Below are positions 5,732 to 15,000 of a stretch of 22,432 nt of DNA, piece after piece; positions within the stretch are counted from its first letter, which is position 1; every line of letters starts with the position of its first letter. Origin of the DNA: a virus; the IMG/VR virus record IMGVR_UViG_3300042867_000097, positions 1-22,432 of that record. The stretch is one strand, 5' to 3'. Below the pieces are notes generated by a model. It was not told the DNA's origin, did no database searches, and saw nothing but the letters and a program-made list of their open reading frames with translations. The position numbers and the translations under genes are program-made.

Positions 5732-6936
5732 TGCCTATCTACACAGACGTCTTTGGTGGCGCAAACATTTACCCGAGCGAGATTAGCTATAGCGCTATCA
5801 CGCTGACTACTACGGATGTGACGCTGAGTTGGCCCGAGGAAACTAGCACCAGCACCAATCTTGCGACCCGCATCATTGATGTAACGGCCACTACCGCAGG
5901 GCGGTCAATCTTTTTGCCAGACGCGCAAAAAAGTGGCGTTGGCAACACCATACTGTTCAACAACCAAGGCGCTCAAACTTTTGTAGTTAAGAACGCTGGC
6001 GGCACGCAAGTTGTTTCAATTGCCGCTGGAACGGTTTGGCAAGTCTATTTGACAGACAACACCACCACAAATGGTTTGTGGGAATCGCTTCAATTTGGAG
6101 CCACGGTATCTACTGCTAATGCATCTGCTTTGGCAGGCACTGGCATTGTGGCTGTGGGCACGCTGTTGTCTCAGTCTGTGCCGATCACCAACTTTAATTC
6201 AAACTACATTGCAGGCGATTCAGACCGCGCCAAAATGTACTTGTGGACCGGATCAGGGTCAGGCACCTTGACACTGCCTAGCGCAGCTACAGTGGGCAAC
6301 AACTGGTTCATGTACTTGCGCAACTCGGGTGGCGGTCAAGTCACGCTGACACCTTCTGGCGTCAACACAATTGATGGTTTGGCGACAAAAGCCTACCAGC
6401 CAACTGAGTCGTCGGTGATCATCAGTGATGGCACAAACTTCTACACACTAGGGTTTGGTCAGGCTTCTGTCTTTGTGTTTGACTACACAGTGATCAGCGT
6501 TGCGGGAACTGGAACCTACACGCTAACCGGATCAGAACTGAATCGTATTGTTTACAAATTTACAGGTGCGCTAACGGGCACTAGGGTTGTGATTGTCCCC
6601 GCCACTGTCCAGCAGTATTGGGTTGATAACGCGACAACTGGCGCTTACACACTCACCGTTAGGACTTCTGCTGGAACTGGTGTTGCAGTCGCACAAGGCT
6701 CACGAGGCATTTATTACTGCGACGGCACTGATGTTGTTGATGCAGATAGCGCAACTTCAAGTTTTCCAATTACGGTTGCTCAAGGCGGCACAGGCGCTAC
6801 CACAGCAGGCGGCGCACTGATCAATCTTGGTGGAACTGCGGTTGGTATCCCTATTTTTGAAGCGGCTAACCAACAAGCAGCTTGGACTGTTTTGGGTGTT
6901 GCGCCAGCAGGTGTTGTAAATGGCGGGACTTATTGA
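5731..6936 (+). CDS. fibre-like virion protein with three beta-repeat modules
   Basis: A 401-residue protein low in charge and rich in Thr, Ser, Gly, Ala and Val. Three modules of similar pattern can be seen at residues ~27-125, ~175-255 and ~260-345, each with strands around a (I/V)xLP or VIVPA core, then a GNxxxxxN or similar turn, and ending in a DG-type turn plus strand (DGTNFYTLGFG; CDGTDVVDAD). Near the C-terminus (~347-367) is ITVAQGGTGATTAGGALINLG, the motif found in many phage tail-fibre proteins. A fibre, appendage or head-decorating role is therefore likely. It lies between adaptor and nozzle genes, an uncommon position for a receptor-binding fibre. TAATG coupling with the adaptor. 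Which part of the virion it occupies is not shown by the sequence. Confidence 0.6.
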   Translation: MPIYTDVFGGANIYPSEISYSAITLTTTDVTLSWPEETSTSTNLATRIIDVTATTAGRSIFLPDAQKSGVGNTILFNNQGAQTFVVKNAGGTQVVSIAAGTVWQVYLTDNTTTNGLWESLQFGATVSTANASALAGTGIVAVGTLLSQSVPITNFNSNYIAGDSDRAKMYLWTGSGSGTLTLPSAATVGNNWFMYLRNSGGGQVTLTPSGVNTIDGLATKAYQPTESSVIISDGTNFYTLGFGQASVFVFDYTVISVAGTGTYTLTGSELNRIVYKFTGALTGTRVVIVPATVQQYWVDNATTGAYTLTVRTSAGTGVAVAQGSRGIYYCDGTDVVDADSATSSFPITVAQGGTGATTAGGALINLGGTAVGIPIFEAANQQAAWTVLGVAPAGVVNGGTY

Positions 6937-8771
6937 TGCCAGAATCCACAATAGTCCTGAAGTCCCTGCCCGGTATCAAGCGAGATGGTACTAGGTACGA
7001 TGGTGACTTTTACATTGACGGACAGTGGGTCAGGTTTCAGCGCGGACTGCCGAGAAAAGTTGGGGGGTATCGCTCCATCAACAAGTACTTAACAGAAATC
7101 TCTCGCGGTTTTAATAGTTTTACTCAACAAAGTTTGCAGTATTGCCACTCGGCGGGTGCATCAACTGTTGAGCGTTTTACGATTGATAGCACAAAGAATA
7201 GCTCGGTTATCAGCAACCGCACCCCAACAGGTGTTGCGGCAACGGGGACTGTAACTTTGACCGGTGGTGGGGCTGGATCGGTTAACAGCATCACAGTCAA
7301 CGGTGTGACGATCACATCAGGCGCTGTTGCGTTTGCAACTGACTTGCCTACAACTGCGACTGCTGTTGCGGCAAATATCACAGCTTTTGCATCTACACCA
7401 AATTACTCTGCGGTAGCCGTTGGCGCTGTAATCACCATCACAGCTTCGACTGTTGGTCAGGCTACAAACGGATTTGTGGTGGTAGCTAACACCACCACAA
7501 TCACAACCACAGTGACAAACATGGCTGGTGGCTTAAACACCATAGCTAGTTCTATTTACAACCAGTGGATGTTCCAGACATCGTACGACGCATCAACCAC
7601 ATACAACTCCATCATTGCGCACGTGGCTCCTAATTTGCAGTGCGTGTGCAATGACACTGGTGGTCAGATTTTCTATGGTGATGTGCTTGGAACTGCACCA
7701 CTGGTAGAGATTCCACTGCCTGCCGGAGCAAATGTTACTGGCGGCATTGTGATGCTGTTCCCGTACCTGTTTTATTTTGGTACGGCAGGAATTGTGGGTT
7801 GGTCAGTTGCTGGTGACTTCACCGATCTAAGCGGCTCAGGCTCAGGCATAGCCCGTGTATGGGGTCAAAAGATCATCAAGGGTATGCCACTGCGTGCAGG
7901 CTCTGGGTCAGCGCCTGCGGGTATATTTTGGGCGTATGACGCTGTGATTCGTGCAACTTTTGCTGGTGGGTTGACTGTATTTCAGTTTGACGTAATTGCC
8001 ACAGACACATCGATCATGTCGCCTGACTGCGTGGTGGATTACGACGGTGTGTTTTTCTGGTGCGGTGTTGACCGATTCTTAATGTTCAACGGCGTGGTGC
8101 GTGAAGTTCCTAACCAAATGAACTTGAACTACTTCTTTGACAATGTCAACCCAAATCATCGCGCTAAAGTTTTTGCATTCAAGGTGCCGCACTTTGGCGA
8201 GATCTGGTGGTGTTATCCACGTGGTGACGCCACTGAATGCACCCACGCCATTATTTTTAACGTGCGCGAGAATACTTGGTACGACACAGAGCTGCCTGCG
8301 TCTGGACGAGCTTCCGGCGGCTACAACAATGGCTTTGCCGCGCCCCTGTTAACGGACTGCATTCCTGCGACAAGTGGCTATCGTGTGTGGATTCATGAGC
8401 AAGGTGTTGACGCAATTGAGGGTCAATCAACATTGCCAATTCAATCGTATTTTGAGACAGCAGATTTGTCCGCATTGCCACAAGGCAAGAACGAGTATTT
8501 GCGGATCACAGAAATTGAGCCTGACTTTGTTCAAAACGGGCCTATGACCGTTCAGGTCACAGGACGGGCTAACGCTAGAGCGCCTGAAGTCTCCAGTAGC
8601 GTGTTCTCATTTCCTGAGACAGCCTCAGAGCCTTACCAGCAGATTGTGATGCTTAAAGAACAACGCCGCGAGTTGCGTGTGCGCTTTGAGTCAAACGCCG
8701 TAGGCGGTGATTACCAAATGGGCCAGATTATTGGGCACATTGATTCTGGCGATAAGACGGTGCTTGGATGA
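6936..8771 (+). CDS. tail nozzle / stabilization-like virion protein with an inserted beta domain
   Basis: A 611-residue protein starting at the ATG that overlaps the previous TGA. The N-terminus (LPGIKRDGTRYDGDFYIDGQWVRF..GLPRKVGGYR) is of the type found in podovirus nozzle or DNA-stabilization proteins (T7 gp12 / P22 gp10 role), and the C-terminus (MTVQVTGRANARA, then QRRELRVRFESNAVGGDYQMGQIIGHI, ~585-603) is the characteristic beta-rich ending. The middle holds repeated short beta elements as expected of a propeller (FPYLFYFGTAGIVGWSV, AYDAVIRATF, WCGVDRFLMFNGVVREVPNQMN, GEIWWCYPRGDATECTHAIIFNVRENTWYDTELP). Residues ~98-203 are a Thr/Ala/Gly/Val-rich block interrupting the N-terminal region and look like an inserted Ig-like domain. 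Confidence 0.6.
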   Translation: MPESTIVLKSLPGIKRDGTRYDGDFYIDGQWVRFQRGLPRKVGGYRSINKYLTEISRGFNSFTQQSLQYCHSAGASTVERFTIDSTKNSSVISNRTPTGVAATGTVTLTGGGAGSVNSITVNGVTITSGAVAFATDLPTTATAVAANITAFASTPNYSAVAVGAVITITASTVGQATNGFVVVANTTTITTTVTNMAGGLNTIASSIYNQWMFQTSYDASTTYNSIIAHVAPNLQCVCNDTGGQIFYGDVLGTAPLVEIPLPAGANVTGGIVMLFPYLFYFGTAGIVGWSVAGDFTDLSGSGSGIARVWGQKIIKGMPLRAGSGSAPAGIFWAYDAVIRATFAGGLTVFQFDVIATDTSIMSPDCVVDYDGVFFWCGVDRFLMFNGVVREVPNQMNLNYFFDNVNPNHRAKVFAFKVPHFGEIWWCYPRGDATECTHAIIFNVRENTWYDTELPASGRASGGYNNGFAAPLLTDCIPATSGYRVWIHEQGVDAIEGQSTLPIQSYFETADLSALPQGKNEYLRITEIEPDFVQNGPMTVQVTGRANARAPEVSSSVFSFPETASEPYQQIVMLKEQRRELRVRFESNAVGGDYQMGQIIGHIDSGDKTVLG

Positions 8772-9001
8772 GCGTACGTATTACTTTGCCTACGGGCATG
8801 GGGCTTCGTGACTGGGCTGACCAGATTGCGCTTGACTTGGACAATTATGGAGCGCTTGGTCGGTTGGATGACGTTGACAATTGGCAGAACTGGGCAATGC
8901 AATTTTTAAATAACACGACTTTAGGTAGAAATTTTCCTCTGCCTTACGATTTTGACGACTGGCGAGAGTGGGCTGAGCGGTTTTGTCAGACGGCTGAGTA
9001 A
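8768..9001 (+). CDS. small acidic, Trp-rich virion-operon protein
   Basis: A 77-residue protein coupled to the nozzle gene by an ATGA overlap. It has a repeated pattern of RDWADQIALDLD, NWQNWAMQFLN and DDWREWAERFC, giving six Trp and many Asp residues: three short amphipathic helices with a similar (D/N)W..WA motif. No family name recognised. The position between structural genes suggests a minor virion or assembly factor. Confidence 0.7.
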   Translation: MSVRITLPTGMGLRDWADQIALDLDNYGALGRLDDVDNWQNWAMQFLNNTTLGRNFPLPYDFDDWREWAERFCQTAE

Positions 9002-9019
9002 TGAAATTTGGAGTGAAAA

Positions 9020-10720
9020 ATGGATAAGCAACAAATTCTTGAAATTGCTAAAAACGATCCTCGTTTTTCTCAGGCAGTTTTGACTCTTGAGAATCAAATC
9101 GGAGACATGCCGATCACGACTGAGAGTCTTGACGAAATCGTGCAGATGCTTGAGTTCGCCCTGAACAACCCAGACAAGTATCAGGAAATTCTTCAGGCGG
9201 CTATTGATGACGACTTGCTCGATCCGGGTGATCTGCCCGAGCAGTTTGACCAAGTCGCCATCATCTCAATTTTGGTGTTGATGTACGGAATGCAGGAGCG
9301 CACCAAGCAAAAAGGTTTTGCTCGTGGTGGCTTGGCGTCTATAGCGGCCAAAGGTCGTCGCGGCGACACGATGCTGGCGCACATTAATCCACGCGAAGCA
9401 GCCATGCTCAAGCGCATGGGAGGCTCAGGGACGATCAACCCGCAAACCAATTTGCCTGAGTATTTTTCCTTCAAAGATTTTATAAAAATAGCTGCGCCTA
9501 TTGCAATAAACTTTCTTGCGCCCGGTCTTGGTTCGGCTATCGGCTCAGCAATCTTGGGAACCGGTGCAAGCGCTCTAGCTACGGGTGCGCTCGGCAGTGC
9601 GATCATTGGCGGCGCTACATCTGCCTTGACAGGCGGCGATCCTCTCAAGGGCGCTTTGATGGGTGGCTTGGGTGGTGGCTTAGGCGGTCTGGCTGGCGGT
9701 GCAGCTAGCGACGCGCTTAAGCTAGGATTAGGCGATGTAGGCAAAAACCTTTTGGGCGGCGCACTTGTGGGCGGCGTGTCGGGTCTGGCAACTGGTCAGG
9801 GCTTTGGTAAGGGTGCGTTGCAAGGCGCAGTCGGCAGCGGTGTTAGTGAGTTAGCTGGCGGCATGTCTGGCCCTACAGCCTTCCAGCAAGGCATTTCTAA
9901 CGCAGGTCGCACGTTTGGGCAAAGCCTGACCGCAGGCAATGACCCCAAAACAGCCGCTACTAGCGGTGTGTTGTCCGGCTTGGTGACAGGGTTTAACTAC
10001 AAGCCTTCGGATGCCGTTGTCAACGACCTCAAAACCAAAGACGGCGCAGTAGCAAAAGAACCTTCTTTCTTAGACAAAATATTAAAAGGCGGTCCGCTTG
10101 ATACTCAAGCTGCAACGACAACGACAACGACTAAACCCACCGGCATCTTAGGTTCTGGAGTTACCGCAGGTCAAGCCTTGAGCGGTCTAAGTTTAATTAG
10201 CGCCTTGCAGAAACCGCCACCTGCGGCAGAAGACGCCATTAAAAAGATGTCTCCTGAACAGCAAGAATATTTTAATCGTCCTTCAGTCACTTGGGACTGG
10301 AACAAGATGCAGAACGATGCAAATGCGTCTGGCATGAGTCTTGACCGGTTCATGGCTTCTAACTGGCCGCGAATCACGGGTTACGCATCTAGCACTCCTG
10401 ATGCGCGGCAAGGAGCTTATAATCAGCCAGCGCCTGTCGTACAAAAAGCCCGTGGCGGCGCTCTGTCAGCTATCGCCAGATTTGCTCAAGGAGCCGGTTC
10501 TGGTCGAGCAGACACCATTGATGCCAAACTATCTGATGGTGAATATGTGATTGATGCAGAAACAGTTGCGATGCTTGGAGATGGCTCTAATCAAGAGGGA
10601 GCTAACCTCCTCGACGCTATGCGCAAAAACATCCGCTCACACAAAGGTAAGGCTTTAGCAAAGGGCAAATTCAGCCCTAACGCCAAGTCACCATTGGCAT
10701 ATTTGAAAGGGGTTGCGTAA
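9020..10720 (+). CDS. internal/ejection-type virion protein with Gly-rich hydrophobic core
   Basis: A 566-residue protein. Residues 1-95 are acidic helices (QILEIAKNDPRFSQAVLTL ... LDEIVQMLEFALNN) with a hydrophobic end (VAIISILVLMYGM). At ~105-155 comes a module of the form RRGDTMLAHINPREAAMLKRMGG..TINPQTNLPEYF, which I recall from virion proteins of environmental podoviruses. Residues ~160-310 are a long Gly/Ala/Leu glycine-zipper-like region (IAINFLAPGLGSAIGSAIL, GGLGGGLGGLAGGAA) that could insert into membrane. Near the C-terminus, SGRADTIDAKLSDGEYVIDAETVAMLGDGS is a second such module followed by a Lys-rich tail. Together these suggest a head-internal or ejected channel-forming protein. 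GGAG lies eight bases before the ATG. The exact role is inference. Confidence 0.55.
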   Translation: MDKQQILEIAKNDPRFSQAVLTLENQIGDMPITTESLDEIVQMLEFALNNPDKYQEILQAAIDDDLLDPGDLPEQFDQVAIISILVLMYGMQERTKQKGFARGGLASIAAKGRRGDTMLAHINPREAAMLKRMGGSGTINPQTNLPEYFSFKDFIKIAAPIAINFLAPGLGSAIGSAILGTGASALATGALGSAIIGGATSALTGGDPLKGALMGGLGGGLGGLAGGAASDALKLGLGDVGKNLLGGALVGGVSGLATGQGFGKGALQGAVGSGVSELAGGMSGPTAFQQGISNAGRTFGQSLTAGNDPKTAATSGVLSGLVTGFNYKPSDAVVNDLKTKDGAVAKEPSFLDKILKGGPLDTQAATTTTTTKPTGILGSGVTAGQALSGLSLISALQKPPPAAEDAIKKMSPEQQEYFNRPSVTWDWNKMQNDANASGMSLDRFMASNWPRITGYASSTPDARQGAYNQPAPVVQKARGGALSAIARFAQGAGSGRADTIDAKLSDGEYVIDAETVAMLGDGSNQEGANLLDAMRKNIRSHKGKALAKGKFSPNAKSPLAYLKGVA

Positions 10721-12063
10721 TGGCTAGCTTATTCCAAGGGTCTCCTCAGACCGCAACTTCGTACGCTACCTCATCCACCGAGACACCAAAGTGGATGCAG
10801 GATGCAATTTACAACCAAATTCAGGTTGCACAAAACATTGCCAACAAGCCGTATCAAGCATATGACATGCCTACGGTGGCTGAGCTTTCGCCTTTGCAGC
10901 AGCAAGCGTACAAGAACGTACAAGCCAACCAAGGCTTCTATCAGGGTGACCTAGACAAGGCTCAGTCTGGCATGTATGACTTTGGCAGCAAAGGTACTGC
11001 CGACACGCTACGTTCTGCGCAAAATCAGTACCTACAAGCCCCCGCAACGGCGATGGGTCAGTTGGCAAAAGGGCAGGGCTATTTTGATAAAGCAGGGACG
11101 CTAGACATTGTGGGTGCGTCTCAGCCTTTTATGACGCAAGCAGGTGCCACTACTGCGCAGGCGTTGTCTGACCGAGCGCTGAGCGCGGCTAATCCTTACC
11201 TAACAGCAGCCGCTGGTTCTGCCGCTGGCGGGATTAAAGACTACATGTCTCCTTATCAAACAGGAGTCATGGACGTAATTGCCAAGCAAGGTGCTCGTAA
11301 TTTAAGCGAGAACCTACTGCCGAGCGTGTCTGACTCGTTCATCAAGGCAGGTCAATTTGGCGGCACTCGCATGGGTGAATTTGGCTCACGCGCATTGCGT
11401 GACACTCAAGAGGCTGTACTCAATCAGCAAGCTCAACTGGCGAACCAAGGCTACGGGCAAGCTCTCGGCGCTTCTCAGGCAGATCTTGCACGTCAAGCTC
11501 AGTTAGCAGGCACTGTGGGCAGCATCTCCGGTGCAGACCTTTCTCGCGTACTTCAGGGTGGTGCTCAGTACGGCAACCTTGCTCAGACTCAAGGCCAGTT
11601 GACCGGCCAGCAAATGTCTCAGTTGGGCAACCTCGGCCAGATGCAAACTGGTGCAGGTCAAACCCAACAACAATTTGGTTTGAGTGCAGCTCAGGCAGCT
11701 CAGGCGGCTCAGGCTCAAGACTACCAGCGTCAAATGTCTGCGCTACAGCAGTTTGCCAACATGCAACAGCAAGAGCAAGCCATGCGCTCAGCCGACGTTG
11801 CGTCACTTGAAGGCGCTGGAGCTGCTCAACAGGGTCAAATGCAGCGGCAACTTAGCGCCGCAGAGCAACAGTTCCAGAACGAGCAGTTGTATCCTAGACA
11901 ACAAGCCGACTTTCTCAGCACGCAAATTCGTGGTATGGCTCCAATCACACCACAAACGACAACGCAATCCGGCGGTTCAACCGGCGCTACGTATTCAGCC
12001 TCGCCTCTGTCTCAGTTGGCAACAGGGCTGTATACGTACAAAGGTTTGAACGCTTTAGGCTAA
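10720..12063 (+). CDS. Gln/Ala-rich helical virion protein, probable DNA-ejection protein
   Basis: A 447-residue protein, TAATG-coupled to the previous gene. After a polar N-terminus containing PKWMQDAIYNQIQVAQNIANKPYQAYD and VAELSPLQQQAYKNVQ, it is largely helical. A conserved-looking centre (YMSPYQTGVMDVIAKQGARNL, then FIKAGQFGGTRMGEFGSRALRDTQEAVLNQQAQL) leads into ~150 residues very rich in Gln, Ala and Gly with heptad-like spacing (QAAQAAQAQDYQRQMSALQQFANMQQQEQ), ending in a Ser/Thr-rich tail. This composition and the neighbourhood fit the internal/ejection proteins of podoviruses (P22 gp7/gp20 or T7 gp14-16 class in role). No enzyme motif is visible. Confidence 0.6.
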   Translation: MASLFQGSPQTATSYATSSTETPKWMQDAIYNQIQVAQNIANKPYQAYDMPTVAELSPLQQQAYKNVQANQGFYQGDLDKAQSGMYDFGSKGTADTLRSAQNQYLQAPATAMGQLAKGQGYFDKAGTLDIVGASQPFMTQAGATTAQALSDRALSAANPYLTAAAGSAAGGIKDYMSPYQTGVMDVIAKQGARNLSENLLPSVSDSFIKAGQFGGTRMGEFGSRALRDTQEAVLNQQAQLANQGYGQALGASQADLARQAQLAGTVGSISGADLSRVLQGGAQYGNLAQTQGQLTGQQMSQLGNLGQMQTGAGQTQQQFGLSAAQAAQAAQAQDYQRQMSALQQFANMQQQEQAMRSADVASLEGAGAAQQGQMQRQLSAAEQQFQNEQLYPRQQADFLSTQIRGMAPITPQTTTQSGGSTGATYSASPLSQLATGLYTYKGLNALG

Positions 12064-12072
12064 GGAGCAATC

Positions 12073-15000
12073 ATGGGATTTGAACTCAATCGCATCATGA
12101 AGCAGTACGGGGTGAGCACGCCCGGTGTTGTTAACTACTCCGGTACTACTGCGCCTTTGGTGCCTACGGCTCCTGCTGGAAGCAGGCCTACAGACGCAGG
12201 CGCTGCGGCTACTTACGATAAGCAACTTGCTGACTTCAACACGTTTAAAACCGACCCAGCCGCTTTCAACGAAACAATGCGCAAGTACGGTCTTGATCAG
12301 AAGTCTTACGACACGTACAAGACTGACTACCAGAACCGGTTGCAAAACACGCCAATGTACATTCAGAGTCAGTTTGGCACAGGCACTGGCACGGGCAGCG
12401 CTGGGGGGGGGGCTGCCATGCCTGCTGAGCAGCCCTTTCCCATGCCTCGGTTTACAAACGAGGGGAAACAGTCTTTTTCGAGCAACGAGTTACCCCCCGG
12501 TTATCCCACAAGACGGCCTTCCGGCATAACGGGGGGCTTTACTCCTATGCCTGTTATGGACAGCGACAACCCCTTGGGTGGTCAAGTAGGCACAAACATG
12601 GGTGGTATTAGCAACCGAGGCCAGTATGACACTACCGGCAGCTACTATGGCAATCAGCTTAAAAACCCGACGTACGGCGCCATGCCTGCGTCAATGATCA
12701 ATGCTACGCCTCAAGAAAAGTCAGATTACTACTTGCAGCAGCGCAACCTCGGTTATAACAATGCTGACCTGCGTACCGCATCAGAAAACACTTTTGGCAA
12801 AGTAGATGAAAATAAATGGGCGCAAATGACAGCGGGGGCTTATCCGACTTACAACCAGAACATTGTTGACGCTTACAAAAGCATTGGCCGTAGCTGGGAG
12901 CAAGGAACAATTGACTCTCCGGGCTACAACTACTGGATGAACCAGCTTTCAAGTGGTGCGTTTGACCCTAAAAATCTCAACTCTACATTTGCACAAGCAG
13001 CTGCCGATGAAAAAGCTAAGGCTACAGTCAAGGCTTACACAGGCGGCTCTGTCAATGAGCTTGCTGCCAAGTATGCACAAGGCGGTGGTGTTTCCTCGCC
13101 GGGTCAAGCAGCGGCTTACTACAAACAACGCTCACAAGACGGCTACACGGACTCAGAAATCAGGGCTGCATCGGATAACATTTTTGGCGTTAGTTCTGAT
13201 GCTGACTGGCAATACATTAAAAACATTGCAAATGTAAACCCTGCGTCAACAATGTCCAGTACAGGCGTAGGCCCGATAAACATTGCTGGTACTAATGTCG
13301 GCTACGGAGGTGGCGACGCATACGTTGATCCAAACCCTGCGTGGACAAATTTGTCTAATGAAGGAAAAGCTGCTTATTTTGCTGCAAATCCAATAGAGGC
13401 AAATCTAAACGCTCTTGCTATATATGGTTTTAAGAATACACCACTTGGCGCAATACAAAACTATTTTGACCCAAATTTACAACAACAACTTTTAACAAAT
13501 TTGTCAAGCAACTTTGCGCCTGTAGAAAGCAGGGGGACAGCAGCGGGTCCCGGTACCGGTTCGCCAGCATCGCAAGGTCAAACCAGCGCTGAATCTGGGC
13601 AGGGTATTCCCGGAGAGACCGATACAACTAGCTACAGTACCGGTGAAGGCAACCCCGCTGAGTCCCTTTCCGGCGGTACTGGTTCGCCAGCATCGGGAGG
13701 AGAAACCAGTTCACAATCCGGCGATGGCAACCCCGGTGAAAGCGACACATCTAGCTCTAGTACTGGTGAAGGCAACCCCGGTGAAAGCAATGCTCGTGGC
13801 GGCAGGATCAAAACCCACTACCAAACAGCAGGTGAAGTTCGCCTACCTAGCGGCTACGGCAGCATTGAGGAAGAACAAGACTTTGCTCGTAGGTTTCGCA
13901 CACAGCCTGAAGCTGTAACTTCTCCTGTGAATATGATTGTGCCTCCTGCGCCTGTGACTATTGAGCCTGAACCTGTACCGGCCACTGTCATTACTGACGC
14001 ACCTAAGTCTCGTTCTATCTTGACCAAGATCGCTAATGTTAAAGATGCTTCACTAGATGCTAACGCAGTCAACGCCATGAATGAGGCGGCTGGCACTCTA
14101 TCTGCGCCAGTTAATTCTGCTGTTCCTGTTGCGGTAGCGCCTAAAGCGGCCATGCCCTTGGGTGGTGACCGCATGGCTAGCTTGCAAGCAATGCTGGCTG
14201 CTTACGGTCCAAAAGACGGTGCGTATGATGCAGAATTAAAATTGGCTCGCGCACGTGCTACTGCCGATAGCGATGCGTTTGCTAGGATGCTCACGACCTC
14301 TATGAGTTCTCCTGAAGACGCACAGAGTTCCAAGGCAGAGATGTACTTCCGCTTGGCAGCAGCGTTTGGAGCGCCTACTAAGACAGGCCAGTTCAGTGAG
14401 AACCTTGGCATGGTTGGAAAAGAGCTAGGAGAATTTGCTAAAGGCAAACGTGCTTCTGCTAGAGAGAAACAGCTCCTTGGTCTTGAAGTTCAGAAATTAA
14501 AGATGGCCTCTTCAAAAGACGACTTAAACACGTTGCGTGCATTGTCTGCTGAAGAGATGAAAGACAAGCGAGCTATTTCCATTGAACTTATTAAAGACTA
14601 CGTCAGATCTGGTGAGCCACAGTCTGCTGCTGGTAAGCAAGCTCTTGATGAAGGTTTCACAAAAGGCACTCCGGAGTTTGAAAAACGAGCAAAAGAAATT
14701 TTTGCTTTAACTGTAGATGCAAAAACGTCTCAACTTCAAGCTCAACTTGCTGGCATGAGTTTGACCCAAGCTAAATTAATTAGCGAGCAACTTAACACTC
14801 AAACAATGAGTGATGCTGAACTAACCAAAGTTCTTGGGACAAAAGAAGTTATAGGAACATTGGAAGGCGCAATCGGTGATGTCCGACAAGCCATTACATT
14901 AAATCAAAATGCGTATGGTGGAAGTTTGGGTGAAGCGACAGAAGAAAACATTACTAAAATATTTCTGCCCAAAGATCAAAAATTAATTAACACTAGACTG

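Noticed and set aside
9193-9744. 183-codon open frame on the minus strand
   Set aside because: A Pro/Ala-rich mirror of the Gly-rich coding sequence on the plus strand, a typical shadow frame.
12125-12529. 134-codon alternative frame inside the large virion gene
   Set aside because: Shadow in a Thr/Pro-rich stretch. It matters only as the frame reached if the G10 tract slips.
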